64,000 nucleotides of DNA from Euglena gracilis (GCA_039621445.1 CP154957.1:11613845-11677844); one strand, 5' to 3'; numbered from the stretch's first letter, positions 50,319 through 63,756 are shown. The notes: generated from the sequence alone by a model not told the origin. A program made the numbers and translations.

Positions 50319-50914
50319 GGGGGCGGGGGGGGCATATCGTCCGGGTTTCGTTGGATTTTGTTGGGGTCAAGAACAGGGCGTCGCTTAAGGCGAAGTGGCT
50401 GGGCCCTCCATCCCCTGGGGAGGAGGGGGTCCAGCCAGCCAGCAGCCTTTCTCTAGCCCCAGACCCCCCATCGACGAGTTTTAATTATTTTATTTCATTT
50501 AATTTATATATATATATATATATATATTTTGAATTGTTTTATTTTATTTACAAAGGAGTTCTGGTGCAAGGGGTCCCTGGCTGCTCACCACGCAACAAAC
50601 TGGGCCAGAAGCGAGGTTATCGCTGGCCATAAGCAGACAAGAAGGTATAGTGAAACAAAGGGGGGGTCCAGCCCAAAGGCTGGAAAACTTGGGCTGACTG
50701 GAAAGGCTGCAGCCCCCCCCCCCCCCCTGGCTGGACTGGACCCGACTGGGGGTCGAACTGGCTCCCCCCAAAAAATTGAAACTGCAAACTGTGCAAAGTT
50801 CATAGTGGTGAGGGGGGGTTGGGGTGGGCGGGCGTGGGGGGCACTGTGGCGTTGGCACTGTGGTGTCTTTGGGGGCTCCACTTTACGCCATCACCCGGTT
50901 CTCTTTCTTCGAGC

Positions 50915-51213
50915 CAGGCTTCTACTTGAGGAAGTGCGCACACCCTCAGGGGGGTGCAATGGGCAGGCAGGGGAGGTTTTTGGACACTTTCAACCCCCTC
51001 GCCCCCCGGGGGGGGGGTTGGGTTTTGGGGTGGGTAGTCTACAGCACCCCCTGGCGCCGCCGGCGCCGGGGGCCCGAAAATGGCCATTTTCAAGGGAAAT
51101 TTGCCTGTGTCGGCAGGCACCCGGGTCCAGAACAGAGATTACCCCGGGGGGGGGGGGGGGGCCTGCTATGGGCAGACACAAGGCACCCCTCGGGGTTGGT
51201 AAAAGGAAGCCTG
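50915..51213. mobile_element. hAT-like element, 299 bp, G/C-rich
   Basis: The ends CAGGCTTCTACTTGAGG and GTAAAAGGAAGCCTG are imperfect inverted repeats; flanks CTTCGAGC and CTTCCAGA share 6 of 8. The body (GGTTTTGGGGTGGGTAG, GGCGCCGCCGGCGCC, CAGGCACC) matches 3175-3476 in order and length. Confidence 0.5.
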
Positions 51214-51859
51214 CTTCCAGAGCAAAAAAAAAATCGAAATTGTGCGAGTTATTATTTGGCAGATTAATTATGAGATGTACCTTAAATTTCAGGTCAGAGG
51301 ACCATCGATTGTTGTGGTGTTCGTTTTGATTGTAAAAAATACAATGTGCTTATGACTTGAGAAAAGCCCACCCCAGAAAAAGTCACGGAATCTTATCCTG
51401 ATGGAACAGCTATCCTAAAATCTCAGCCCCTAAATTCGAGGAAGGGTTCTGAGACCCGTCTGTTCAGTTGGGTTGTGGATTTGCTTGCTGCCTGTTGGGG
51501 ACCTCAGGCCTATGAAGGGAGGAGGCCGATGTGTGTGGGTGGTCCATTCATCATGGGCTGTGGTTGCATAAAAGCATGACCCTGACTTTGTGAGGTTGGG
51601 TTGAGATTTTGCGCAATATTTGTATTTCAGTGCTGGAATTTCGCAAAGCTTTATGAACACATGACTGCCCAATTTTCATTTATTTTTTTGAAAAAAAATA
51701 GGCTAAGCTGAATCATCAAACTCAATTTTATATAATTACCTCCCCTTCCCCCCGGGTGCTTGCCCCCCCCCCACTTCTTAACATGCAAACTTGGCACCCT
51801 AAAGTTGGCCTTTTCTGTAAACTTGCAGCAAACTTAGCCTTTAGTATTTTTTTCCACAG

Positions 51860-51996
51860 ACCTTGCAGATGCCCTCGGTACCTCGGTTGTAATGGTCGGT
51901 TCCTTCCCTGCCATCCTCTTCGCGCTAGATAATTTTCCCAGGCAGGAGGAAATGCCATCTGGACCCAGTTTCTTTCCCAAGTCTGTGGTGACCAAG
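51860..51996 (+). CDS. single plausible exon of an unrecognised gene
   Basis: After TTTTTTTCCACAG the frame reads LADALGTSVVMVGSFPAIL and PRQEEMPSGPSFFPKSVVTK, ending at donor GTGACT (incoming phase 1, outgoing phase 0). It contains a short hydrophobic segment. No partner exon is identified; an open stretch at 52805-52950 (LLGALPLYLYNSKTLYSRG) could be downstream. Confidence 0.3.
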
Positions 51997-52109
51997 GTGA
52001 CTCCGGTGGGGTGGGTGTTACATAGACTCTGGAGAGAAATTCACGGGAACCAAAAAATGTTGAAGAATCGACAATATTGTGGGATTAACCCCATGAAAAG
52101 ATAAAAGAG

Positions 52110-52560
52110 TAACCACCCCCCCCAAATGGTACCCCCCGGGGTATTATTTTTCCGCCCGAAGTCTCAGCCCGAGGGGGGGGGGGGTATTATTTGGGGGGGT
52201 AATAGCACCCCAAAATTTTCGAAATTTCGAAGTCCCGTAGGAGTAGGAGTAGGAGCCAAAATAGCGCCAAAACCCGCCTTTGGGATCATTTTCTGTACTT
52301 TCTCATGAAATTTAGCATTTTTTGGAGGTCAGATGATCCAGAAAAAAATTTGGCCGTTTTTTTTATTTTTTTTTTGCACAAAATCAGCGTAAAAAATGCA
52401 TTAAAAACCTCATTTCCACCTTAGCACGCAGCGCCGGAGGAATTTTTTTCCGGTCGGGGGGACCCTGAACAACCCCTCCGATGGTGTCGTTGGCCCCTTC
52501 ACTCTTTTGACATGCAAATTTGGCCCCCATAAGGTTGGCCCCCCGGTCTTATTTTCAATC
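52110..52560. mobile_element. C-rich TAA-flanked element, relative of 28000-28275
   Basis: It starts TAACCACCCCCCCCAAATGG, has GGTATTATTTGGGGGGG followed by TAA at 52200, then blocks (CGAAATTTCGAAGTCCC, TTTTTTGGAGGTCAGATGAT) found inverted at 28060-28170. The right end is uncertain. From 53150 to 54250 I see only AT-rich and GGCCATTTTGGGCC-type DNA without a gene. Confidence 0.4.
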
Positions 52561-54261
52561 ATGGCCCGGGCCAAGCGCCCGGGGGGGGGGGGTGGGGGAG
52601 GTAGCGTATTAAATAGAATATTAAATTGCAGTGCAATTTTATTTGCGCGTTTTTTTTATTTTTTATTTTTTATTTGCGCGTTTTTAAAAGTTAAGTTAAG
52701 AATCAGAACGCTGCGTACACCGGCAGCACCATCTGCAATACAACACCACTCTGAAATCACACCCGCAGCCCAGTTTCCCCACAGCCCGGTGCCTCCATCC
52801 CTTTGTGTCTGGCAAATCGTTCGACTGCTCGGCGCCCTGCCGCTATACTTGTACAACAGCAAAACCTTGTACAGTCGAGGCGCAATGCGTCCGTTTGGGG
52901 TCATTGTTGGTGTTGTGCATTCAACGCCTCTGGTCGTTGGATATGTCAGGTATTTTCCTAAAGTTTGGAACCGGGGGGGGGGGGGCTAATTTTGTGTCTG
53001 GCCCGAGTTGCGCCTGTTTCAACGGGCCCAAGCCCAACAAAAGGGACCGTAAAACAGGGTGTATCTGCCAGTAAGAAAATGTGGATTTGGGAATAACTTC
53101 CAGGACTTCCAGGGCCACCGAGTTGTCCAATTGGCCTTATAGAAGAATTCAAGCCCGTGCACCGCCCTGTCCAACATTACTGGGCTTTCTCAGTAAATCG
53201 GCGGCCGGCCAAAGTTACGCCCCGAATCCGCAGCCTCGTTTTTTACGCATTTTTTTCGGCCGTTTTTGGGCCATTTTGGGCCAAAAATGGGCAAAGAAAA
53301 CACGATTGCCAAAATATCTTGAAAGGGAAGCAAAAATGAAACAAAATTTTTAAACGTCAATTTGAAGCTCTTAGAACGCCTTATCTAATCGTGTTAAGGT
53401 TTTCCCGCAACACCCCAACTAGCCTGAGAAAAGGCCATTTTTTGGCCCATTTTAGGCATCTTTGGGGGGTCCAAAGAATGCGAAATGCCAAACATCTCGA
53501 AAATGGATCAAAACCGAGCAAAATCCCCGGAGACTAAATTGAAGCCCTTATAATGCCCTATCGAACGGTCAGGGCCGTACAGGAATCCCCGCAACCCCGT
53601 GGGTGGGTGGGGGGTCAGGGGTCCGACACCCCTCACCATGCCTTCCTGCATCTCCAGGGGAGTCGATTTTTAGGTCCGACCCCCCCCCAGGCCTTCCCGT
53701 GCAGCCCTGCTGACAGCATTTTGATTTCTCCATAACTCCCCGCCTATACCGAGATATGGCCAATTTACGGCACAAAACAGTGCGGCAGGCTTCTGACTCT
53801 GCGGTTTTTGGCCATTTTGGTTCAAAGAACTGATTTCCCCGAAATTTCTAAAAAAAATGGTGGGAAATCAAAGGAAATGTCCGGCGGCTCAAAATGAAGT
53901 AACAATAAAGAAAAATAATCAGCCCCGGGAACGCTTCATATGCCGTATGGTCAGTCTTGTTCAAATTCCCGCCCAGCCCGGGAAACCCCCATTTTTTGGG
54001 CCCGTTTTGGGCCGTTTTCCGGGCCATCCATTGCGTGCAAATCCCATTTAAAGCTCGGCACTATTCAAAACCTGGTGCTCCCTACTAGATGGGTTGGGGG
54101 GGGGGGGGCGGGGCTGATGCACACAAATCCTTGACGCGCTCATATTTTCCGAAGCAAAGGGGGTGGATGGTGATGTTTTAATATGTACGCAATATTTCAG
54201 ATGTGCATGTGTTTATGTTAGTGCAGCATGGGAACGAAATGTTTCATATCCTTCAAAATTT

Positions 54262-54875
54262 ATGGGTGGTGCCCAACCCCCAGCCCAAAACCTTTGCCAA
54301 CCTATAGGATGTGGCTATAGTGGGTGCATTTGCCCAGCCCTGCTCCATACAGCTGTCCCCCAGCCAGCTCTGCTGCAGCATGCTGTGCAAAAATTGAGGA
54401 CAGTCTTGAGAGCAGAAGGCCCTCTTCGTCTTCCCGACCCTTCCAATTAAAAACCAAACCCAACCCCAGAGAGGGGGCTGGGCGACTTGCACTGCAGTGA
54501 GTAGCACTAGGCCCCAACTTGGAACATGCAAGGTAGGAACCCCTGTCAGCCTGAGAGGGCGGGGATTTAAACACGGTGACCATTTACGGCTAAAACTGGC
54601 ATTTTCGGCCTTCTTTTGCCCGAAATGGCCACCATTTCGAAATCACTGCCACTCGGCCTGGTTGATAGGGGTTGCCGGCTTGCATTACTCCTCGCTGCAC
54701 TGTGAGCCGCCTTGCCCCCTGGCTGGGTTTGGTTTGCTGCACAAAAGGGGTTAGGGGGGGAAAATCTGCTCTCAAATAATTGACCTCAATTTTGCACAGC
54801 GCGCTGCTGGCTGGGGCACTGCTGCGTGGGGTGGGGCCGTGCCAATGTGCACACACCATCACCACATGTGTTTTT
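54262..54875. mobile_element. second copy of the foldback element
   Basis: The arms mirror each other: GGTGGTGCCCAACCCC / CAGCCAGCTCTGCTGCAGCA / GTGCAAAAATTGAGG / GAGAGCAGA on the left and their inverted counterparts TCTGCTCTC / CCTCAATTTTGCAC / GTGTGCACACACCATCACC on the right, around a centre near 54605-54625. It shares the outer-arm sequence with 45164-46854. Confidence 0.65.
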
Positions 54876-55574
54876 TTTTTATATGCCCTTCAGTTCTGTG
54901 GCGGCCCATTGTTTTCAATTGAGAAAAATCACACATTTTCATTTTTTCTCTTGACCGATGTATTTTTTTGTCCTTTTTTGTCATTGTTGTTTTTTGATGT
55001 ATTTCGGGCGGTTTTTTTTTGAGTGTTTTTTGGAACCAGCACATTTTGAAGATATGGACATGATGTTCGAATTCTTGATGCACCCAAAATGCATAAAATC
55101 CATCCGTTTTCTTGTCTCATTTTTCATGGTGGATGGCATTTACCTTCCTTGTTGTGCTTGCTTGCTCGCTACTTGTTTTTGGGACACCCTAAGCAGGGTT
55201 TTTTTATATAAAAAAAAGGTTAGTGACCCCATGAAGTGGATGGGTGCCTGGGGTGGGGTCGGGCTGGGTGGGTGCCCCCTGGAGGGGGGTTCCTCTATTT
55301 TCGGCACGAAGTGCCAAATTTTTTTGCACCCCAAAGTTTCTCTCCCTCCAAAGGTGGGTTTCTCCCCCCCCCCCGAGCTTGACCTGGGGCCTAGCCCCAG
55401 GGTTTTAAAAAAAAACGCCCGGAGCTGCCACAACTGATTTTTTGGGGTGCTGCATATGGTTTTTGGTGGGCCGCCATTGCACACTCCCGCCACTCCGCCC
55501 CCCCCCCCCCCCCCGTCGCCGCCACTTCTCACAGAGGCCGTGTGCCCAACCCCCGGGGGGTCCGGCTCCTCCCA

Positions 55575-58500
55575 ATGAAGGGGGAACTGACCCCGAAGGA
55601 GATCTCCAAGCGCATCAAGGCCTCCGGCCTGCAGAAGCTGCGATGGTACTGCCAGATGTGCCAGGGTCAGGCGGTGGCTTGACCCAACACGCTTGCTTCC
55701 CCAAAATTGTGAGGTTGGGTCAGCGTTCGACAGAAAGGCGGTGTGCCAGGTGGAGAAAGGGGTGCCCCTCCTTGGACCGGAGGGGGGTGCAGACCCCCCC
55801 ACCTGTCAAGGGGGTGCAGACGGAAGGGGGCAAAAGGCCAAATCTTTCCTTCCGGCTTTTTGAAGCAGATCATTTGGTGTTTTTGACAAGATTTTGCCCA
55901 GAAGTTGCCCAACCAGTATTTTTGGCTGATTTTGGGGAGGTTTTGTCATCTGTTAAGGTCCCACCCAGGCGTGCGAGCTCCCGTCCGCCCCCGTTTCTGG
56001 ATTTATTTTTCAATCACCACGAGCGAGGCAGCTAAAATGCCGTATGGGGGGGGGCTCTAGGGGAATATACGGTCTGGGCCGATGCTTTCAAAATGATGAA
56101 CCCCCAAGATGCATTCAAAATTTTTTCCCAGAATCTCAGAATTTTTTCTCAGAATCTTTCAGATAGAAACCACCCAGTTTTGACCTGAATCGGCCATTTC
56201 GGGGTGTTGGGGGGGGGTCGTCGTCGACGTTTTCAAAATATCTTGGGAATGAAACAAAGGAAATGTCCGCGACCTAAAATGAAGCTGTCAGAACGCCCTA
56301 TCTAAGTGTATTTTTATTTCCCTGAAACACCATGACTTGCCCGAGTTATGGCCATTTCATCCCCGCAGCCCCATGAAATCTTCCTCGGGAGTGCTTGTTT
56401 TGACTTGGTGGTTTTTGGCCATTTTTGGTTCAGAATGATTGATTTGTTTTTTGGGGGAGGGAATATATGTCGAAAATGGCGGGGAATCAAAAAAAAACAC
56501 TGGTAGCTCTTAAATTTCAAGCGCCACAGAAGCCATGGTGTGGCCGAAAGCAGTGCCGGGACGAGAACGGCTTTCGCAACCACTGCTCCTCCGAGTCCCA
56601 CACACGGCAGATGAAGCTGTTCTCCCAGGACAAGGACCATTTCATTGCCTCCTACTCCACATCGTTTGAGGTGTGGAGACACTCGTGTTGGGCAGGAAGC
56701 ATTTGAATTTCTTCCACTTTTTTTTATTTCTGTTTTTTTTGCTTTTTTCTTCGGCATGGAGTTATGTGGGAATGAAAATACGGTTAGATTTTCAAAGCAA
56801 CGAGCTCAACACTGATCAAAATCTGGTGAATGAAACAGGCATAATGCAGTAAGGGCTAACCCCCTGAACGACCTCTTTGATCGCAATTTTCATTGTAATG
56901 ATGTGTGTTTTGCGCCTTCTGCGTTTCACCATCGTGCGATTTCTGGCTGCCGCCTCCCGTTGTGCGCCGCAGGAGGGGTACCTCACGACCCTGAAACAGC
57001 GCCACGGGACGGCCCGAATCAAGGCCAACACCGTCTACCAGGAGTACATCGGCGACAGGTGCCAATGCCCCCCCGGCAAAAACTGTGGAGCAGGCACGAG
57101 CGCATCTCCTGGGTCACAGAAATGGTCTTTCCTGTTCCCTCACACCTGAAGGGGCTGCATCCAAAATTGTGTAAACCCCCCAAAATACGACCCAGGCGTT
57201 GTTTTTTTGGGTCCGTTGCTGGAAACCTCCAGGGTATTTTTGTTTTTTTTTCTTGACGACCCAGGTCCGAAAAAGCATAATTTTTCAGGTTCCCAAAAGT
57301 AATAATAAAGTAAAGTAAGTAAAAACTTTCTTTTGGCGCTTCACACCATGTATACATTGGTGTGAGTTGACATTTTTTGCACTTCAAAATCTTCAAATCT
57401 TTGAAATTGCATCATTTTCTTGTGTCTCAAATTGGGGGTTCGGGTTGTTTTTTCAGGGAAAAGTTTCATTGTCTCCAGCGCTTCGCGGGGGGGTTCATTT
57501 TTGGGAGGGTCTTATTTGGGGGGGGGTCATTTTGGAGGGGTTAATACACTATTTTTTATGATTTTTTATGAAAAAAGTGTCGTATCATGACTTCAAACTA
57601 CAAAAATAACAGTGTTACAGGGGAACAATTACTGGAAAAAAAATTGGGAAAGCTTCGAAAAAATTAGTTTTGGGAAACTTTTGAATTCGATGGTCGAGAA
57701 CAGGCTTTCTTAAAATGATTCCTAAAAGGTTGCGTCTTTTGGGGAATACATGTGCAACGCCAAATTGAATCATTGGTTTGCCCTGTATTCTCTTTTATTG
57801 GTCCACGCCCAAGGAGGGCTTTCCGCCATTCGGCTGTTGGTAACAGGGACATTGAATAAAAAGATCGCAACAGAGCCTGACAGAAGTCATGCAGGCCACA
57901 TTGAAACAAGAACCCCTCTGTCCTTGTGAGTGTGGCGAGCAAACCGCTCGAAAATGTGTGATCCGCAACTGCCGTGTGTGTGATGGCTGTTTCCCTGACC
58001 ATTCATCTGTGGTTTTGCCCTTCGTAGACCATGGATTTCGATGGCGCTTGGCTCAAAAGAGGCGTTGAAACTCTGCGGTGGAGAAAAAAATTGGGGAAAA
58101 ATAAATTTGGGGAAATTTTGGTGGTTTCCCAAAATTTTTGTTTCCCGTAATTTTGTCCGGGTTGTACGAAAACGTGTAGTTTGATGCTGTTGAAGCAGAG
58201 GCTTTGTGGTTATTATTTATGACCAGTATTGCACCAACAGGCAAGGAAGGAGCAGTTTTATTTTTAAATTATGAATTATGGGAACTCTTGGGAGGCATGG
58301 CTGGCCAGACCTCCCCCCCCCCCACAAGGGATGCAGGGTCTCTGTGCCCAGGGGTTCCACTTTCCCAGTTTCTGGATTTTATTTTGTGTGCTTTATTCAG
58401 AAATTCGCCCAATTTTTTTCTAAAAAACTTGCCCATTCTTGGGCCCTGGAGGGGAATTAAGGGGCAGGGGGGGATACTTTTCCACCTGATACCCCAAAAA

Positions 58501-58945
58501 GCCTGGAAAGGATGAATGCCCCTTCCATGCATTTGTAGGTCAGCACAGGAGTAGATTGTTACGGTACCTTTTTTTTGTCCAAATTTCTCCTGACCAAAAT
58601 TCTGTAAATTTGAAAATTGGAAATTCGCCATTTTTTTCGTACTTTTTTCCCCCAATTTTTTCTTTTCTGTAATCATCCTTGTGTGTCTCATAACATGCTT
58701 TTCTGAGAAAGAAGTAAATTTTTGAACAAAGAAAAAATGAAGTCCCCCCTTTATTTTGTTACGGCACAATCCCTGCCCATAAATGTGTCCGCTGCATTTT
58801 GTCTGTGATGGATGCCTTCCTGACCACGAACACAGAGGGTGTCTGCCTCGGCTCTGAGGATTCAAATCAAGGCTTTCTTTTCTAAATGTATCTCTCTCTC
58901 TCTCTCTTTCTCTCGCTCTTTGTTCAATTGTTGCCACCGGACATC

Positions 58946-58994
<49 letters not shown>

Positions 58995-59056
58995 GCACGC
59001 ACACGCACACACGCACACGCACACACGCACGCACGCACACGCACACACGCACACGC

Positions 59057-59087
<31 letters not shown>

Positions 59088-59254
59088 ACACACACACACA
59101 CACAACACACACACACACACAACACACACGCAACACACATACACACACACACACATAGACACACACACACACACAACACACACACACACACACACAACAC
59201 ACACGTAACACACATACACACACACACACACAGACAGACACAGACACACACATA

Positions 59255-59302
<48 letters not shown>

Positions 59303-60955
59303 AGGCACCACATCCACATGAACGCCACCAAGTGGCTCACGCTGGGGAACTTCGTCAAGTACCTCGGCAAGGCCGGCATCTGCGTCGTGGAGCAGACGCC
59401 AAAGGGCTGGGCACAGGGGGTGGCTCCCCATTCGTCTCATCATACCTGACAGGATGGGAAGTATTTGCGTGTTCCTGCTGCGCCATCCTTGGTTTTGTAG
59501 AAGTCTGGGCTTATGGACCGATTCCTTGGGAACGGGGCAACAGTGTCCATGAGTTTGGAGGGGAAAGAGCTTTGTGCAGATATTCCCCACCATTTGAGAT
59601 TGCACCATCGGTTTGTTGATGCAGTTGCCTTCCCAGAAGGAGCCATTTATTTGGCCCCGCTGCGCTCCGCTTTCGTGCCGTTGTGGTTGGGCCGTGTGGT
59701 GGGGCCATCCCCTGGCCGGTACATTACGTACATCGACCGCGACCCGGCAAAGGCTCAGCGGGAGGCGGAGAGGCAGCGGCACGAGGCGAACGACCTGGAC
59801 GCTTCGGAGAGGTTGGCCTCCCCCCCCGAATCCCCATGCACGCCCACGCTTTTGGACCTTATCCTCACCTGGGTTTTCAACCGGTTGAAGTGACCCACAT
59901 CTCTGTTTTTTCTTGAGGAGAGAATCGCTTGCCAAAAAAGGATATTGACAGCATTATGAGAGTCAATGGTGTGAAGTTAAAAAAATATAAATTGTTGTGT
60001 CAGTTTGCCAGGTTATGAATCCTGAAACAGGTGCAAGCTCCTGAAACCACCATCTGCGTATTCAACAAGTCAGTGAACGACAATAATAATACCACCATGT
60101 AATCCCCCACCAGCTTTTATACACCAACCTTTTCTGCTTTTAACCCATTTCCCTTTTTTTGCCAGAGCGCCTGTATTTACATGATTTTGTGCCGGTTTCC
60201 CATTTAATCCTCTCTGCCTTTTGATTGCCCAAAATGTTGGATGTTTTTAATCTTTTTTCTGCTGTGCAGGAATGTTTGGAAAGCTCAATGTGGATGATAC
60301 TGCCGAGTGCCAACCAGGCCTCTTAAGGATTTTCATTTCCCACCTGGGGGGGGGGGGTGAAGCTAGTCCAAAATCGGCCAATGGATTTTCTAGTGGACCC
60401 CCAAGGGTCTACTGGCAACCTCAGTTAGTGAAAAAAAAATTTTCTCCCCAAAACCTGCCAAAAAATGCTTTGAGGTTTTGTTGACTTTTTTTTTTAGCAA
60501 AATCCCCCCAAAAATATCTCAAAGAATGTCAAAACAAGGCAATTCAAATTGGAATAAGAATTATTTTCCAGTTGGAGACCATGGACCCAGGGAAAGGGGG
60601 TTTTTTATCTTCATTTCTATAGCCAGTGGAAATTCCTAGCCAGTGGACTCCCCCCGGCCCTTCAAGCAAAGGCCTGACGCTGACGCACAGGAGAGAAACT
60701 ATATCCTGTTTTCCTTCCCAGACTTCAATTGCAGATGGAGAAGCAGCTGGAGTATATTCGGGCACATCTGGAGATTGGTGTGCTTGGTCATTTCACCACA
60801 GCATGAAGTGGGGCACGGGCCTGCCACTGCATGTAGAAAAAGCTCATTTGGCAGAGGGCAACCTGAAGAGTTGTGGTGGGATCTCCCCTGTAGTACTCTC
60901 CCCCGCAACCAAGGAATTGAGACATTTGGGGTAATCCACACACACACACACACAC

Positions 60956-60999
<44 letters not shown>

Positions 61000-63756
61000 C
61001 ACACAAACACACAATACACACACATACACAACATGCACAGACACATAATACACACACATACTACGAGAACAAAAGGCCATTTTTATCTCAAAATTTCCAA
61101 CCATTACCAATTTATTCGTAGAAGAAGATATCGAACACACACCTGAATAACCAGGTGGGTTGCACCAGGAAACGTTTGTGTTTAAAACTCTCTTAGCAAC
61201 CCCGCGAATAGGGATGATATTGGTGGCAAATGGGCGCAAATGGGCAAAGGGGGACAATGATGTGTTGAATTGCCTGTCAGTTATGGAGTTGGGGGTTCCT
61301 CCCCCCTCCGCCAGGAAAGCGTTCTCTACCCTCTACGCCCGCTAGCCTGTCCTCATAGGAGCTTGTAACCTACCTTTGTGCCCGCTGACCTGTCTCTTGT
61401 TAACTATCTGAGGATTTTCACATTTTTTTTGTTGAAAAAGCACATTTCTCTGTACTCGCTGACTTGTCAGGTGACAGTTTCCCGGGGAGTGGGAGTAGGC
61501 AGTGTGCTCAAAAAGAACGCACGACCAGACTGTTCAGTGGATTGATACCCAGCATCCCTGGTGTGCCACTCAACAACAACCCCCCCCCCCCCCATCCCTT
61601 CCAAGAGGAGTACCAAGCCACGGAGCTGCAGCGAGCGGATGGGGATGAGCCGCTGAAGATGAGCTGGAAGACCACCACCACCCCAAAGTACACGTTTGGG
61701 CCGACCGACCTGGAGGCGGAGGATGACTCTGAGGAGGTGTACCCGAGATTTGGTGAAAGCAGACAGACCTCCGTGTCATGCCTTTGCCCCTGTCTATCAT
61801 TTCAGCATTGTCCTGACCCAAGAGTGTTTGTGGGGACCTTTGTATGACCTCGTTTCGTTCAACTGCTGTCCTCCAGCGTGACCAGTTTGGAGCTCCATGC
61901 ATATGACCATATATTACGCCTCAGCTGGATTCGACATTGAAGTAATATCGAGGGGAAGGGTTTCCCTGCTGCTGGATGTGACCTGGGATGGCAACCTGAC
62001 GGCCAAAACAGACGCCCCCTTGTTCCACTGGTGCTGGCTTCATGCCTGCATGGTCTCTTCACAGGAGGGCAAGGCTGCAGCTTCCTCTCAGCTGAAGTCA
62101 GACGTCAAGATCGAGGTCAAAGTGGAACCGTCAGAGGAGAGCCAGGGGTAGTTAAACAGTCGAAAGTCTGTGTTGTGCTGCATATGTGTGCATAAATGCG
62201 GTGAATTGGAAAGGAAAGCCTCCTGTAAAAGCTGCTATTTTGTTCACCAGGTTCACCTGGTACGATCAGGGGCAAGTGAAGGTTGTTTTTTTCATGCTGA
62301 GATGAGTGAAAGGTGTTGTTTCTTTAAAAAAAAAAAATTGTAGTTTTCTTTCCGTTTAAAGGTTTGACGGGAGTCGAATGAGACCACAGGGCAGGAAGTG
62401 TCAGAAAGGTTCAGCAGGCTCAGGGTGGGGGTAGATGCAAAATGCAACAAAAAAAATGAAATTGACAAGGACACACAAGGGATGCACCAGGAACGCTTAA
62501 ACACAACTCCAATTTTGCATTTCCACGACCTTGTGTCTGGTTTTTTTGTTGTTGCAGATTTGGGTTGGGATTGGGGTCAGGGCTGAACATGGGTTAGGGT
62601 ACACCCAAGCTTTTTTTTCAATGGATGGGTGCCATGGGCAGGCAGGGGGGAGGACGTTTTTGACTGGTTGCGTTCTTGGGTGTTGTGCTACGTCCCCGGG
62701 GGTTGTAAAATGTGCCGGGGTTGTCAAATAGCCATTTTCATTGGCTGGGCTAGCTGGTCGAGACCTCCCGGAGGGGTTGTGCCAGAAATGGTGAGGCCCT
62801 CCATAGCACAAAGCACCTCCCCCCTCCCCCACAGGTTGCTTACTAAAAACCTACCAGGGTTTTTAGTTGTGGACCCGGGGGGGGGGTCCGGCCGAGCCCC
62901 CCTCCAGGGGGGGGGGGTCCCCCCAGAGGGGGGTGGGATATATTTTTCGGCGCCTTTGGCCGAAAATTTTTGAAAAGGTGCTATTTTTCGCATTTTTCGT
63001 GTTTTTTGGCCATTTCGGGGAAAAGTGGGTTGGCTCCCCCGCCCCCCCCCTCCCCCGGGCGGCCCCCCCAGAGGGTGGGTGGGTGGGGGGACCCCCCTCC
63101 CCCCCAGTCTTAAACAAACCCCTGGTGTCCACCCTACCCCAAACCTCGCCCAGCCTGCGCGAAAAGTTTTGTGACGGCCTGGTTTCCCAAGAGTAAAACA
63201 GGGACGTGACGCTGCATTGTGCAGTGAACTGCCCCTGTGTTGGAGGACAGCGCCAAGCCGCGAACGAAGTTGTCTTTCACTCAGATGGTGCAGAACGCCA
63301 AGGACACTCAGCGGTTGGACGCGCTCCTCACCACAGCGGCAAAAAAGGAGGTGTGGACAGGATTCCAGGGCTCTGCAGGGTTGCGATTTTCAGGATTTTC
63401 TCCGAACCAACAAACAACCAATTTTACCACCAACAGCCACCACACTCTCAACATATTTAACAAAGAGTGTCAATCAACTGGACATGTTTGAATGAATTTG
63501 TTTCAATCTTTATGTGAACGCACGTATTTGCATCATTTGTGTCATTTTTGCGTGCAAATTGTGCCATTTGTGTCCGGTCAGGAACCAGACCCCAAGAAGC
63601 GGAAGGTGGAGACGCTGACCTCCCTGGACCGGATCATGCACAACGACATGAAGCGCAAGGAGGCGAAGGGCCGTAAAGACTATTGGTTGCACCCGAACAT
63701 TGTGGTGAAGGTCCTCAACAAGAAAGTGGGGCAGGGCAAGTATTACCGGCAAAAGG
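55575..63756 (+). CDS. KIN: KIN17 homologue (DNA/RNA-binding zinc-finger protein), C-terminus beyond window
   Basis: Exons: 55575-55665 ([20 protein letters not shown] then YCQMCQ); 56522-56670 ([20 protein letters not shown]); 56973-57058 ([18 protein letters not shown]); 59305-59419 ([20 protein letters not shown] and PKGW); about 59720-59811 ([19 protein letters not shown]); 60722-60777 ([18 protein letters not shown]); 61606-61736; 62065 to about 62147; possibly 63284-63349 ([20 protein letters not shown]); 63582-63756 ([28 protein letters not shown]). This is the KIN17 order: Cys/His zinc finger, the HIHMNATxW winged-helix region, YIDRDPE-type helix, then the second globular region; the KOW domain would lie right of 64000. 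KIN17 is a nuclear protein linked to DNA replication/repair and the spliceosome. PKKRKV is a textbook nuclear localisation signal. Exon 2 adds about nine residues after CQMC, and the junction before YITYID lacks a normal acceptor in frame. Confidence 0.93.
57175..57541. mobile_element. C-rich MITE-like element in a KIN17 intron, TAA-flanked
   Basis: The left end ACCCCCCAAAATACGACCC and the right GGGTCTTATTTGGGGGG...GGAGGGGT are inverted; TAA at 57172-57174 and 57542-57544. It contains AGCGCTTCGCGGGG and CCCAGGTCCGAAAAAGC, the inverse of blocks in 43880-44337. Confidence 0.6.
58950..59303. repeat. (CA)n microsatellite ending in a splice acceptor
   Basis: About 350 bp of CA with CGCA, AACA and AGACA variants runs directly into CCAG, the acceptor of the KIN17 exon at 59305. 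No pyrimidine tract separates repeat and exon. Confidence 0.95.
60938..61060. repeat. (CA)n microsatellite in a KIN17 intron
   Basis: CACACA and variants from about 160 bp after the donor GTGTGC at 60778. Confidence 0.95.
62600..63110. repeat. G/C-run repeat block in a KIN17 intron
   Basis: GCCATGGGCAGGCAGGGGGG, ACCCGGGGGGGGGGTCCGG, TTCGGCGCCTTTGGCCG and GGCGGCCCCCCCAGAGG resemble the G/C-rich hAT-like family at 3175 and 50915, but clear ends were not found. Confidence 0.4.

Noticed and set aside
52656-52989. Overlapping ORFs on both strands near 52700-52950
   Set aside because: Neither has a family motif; a short + strand segment is mentioned only as a possible partner of the 51860 exon.
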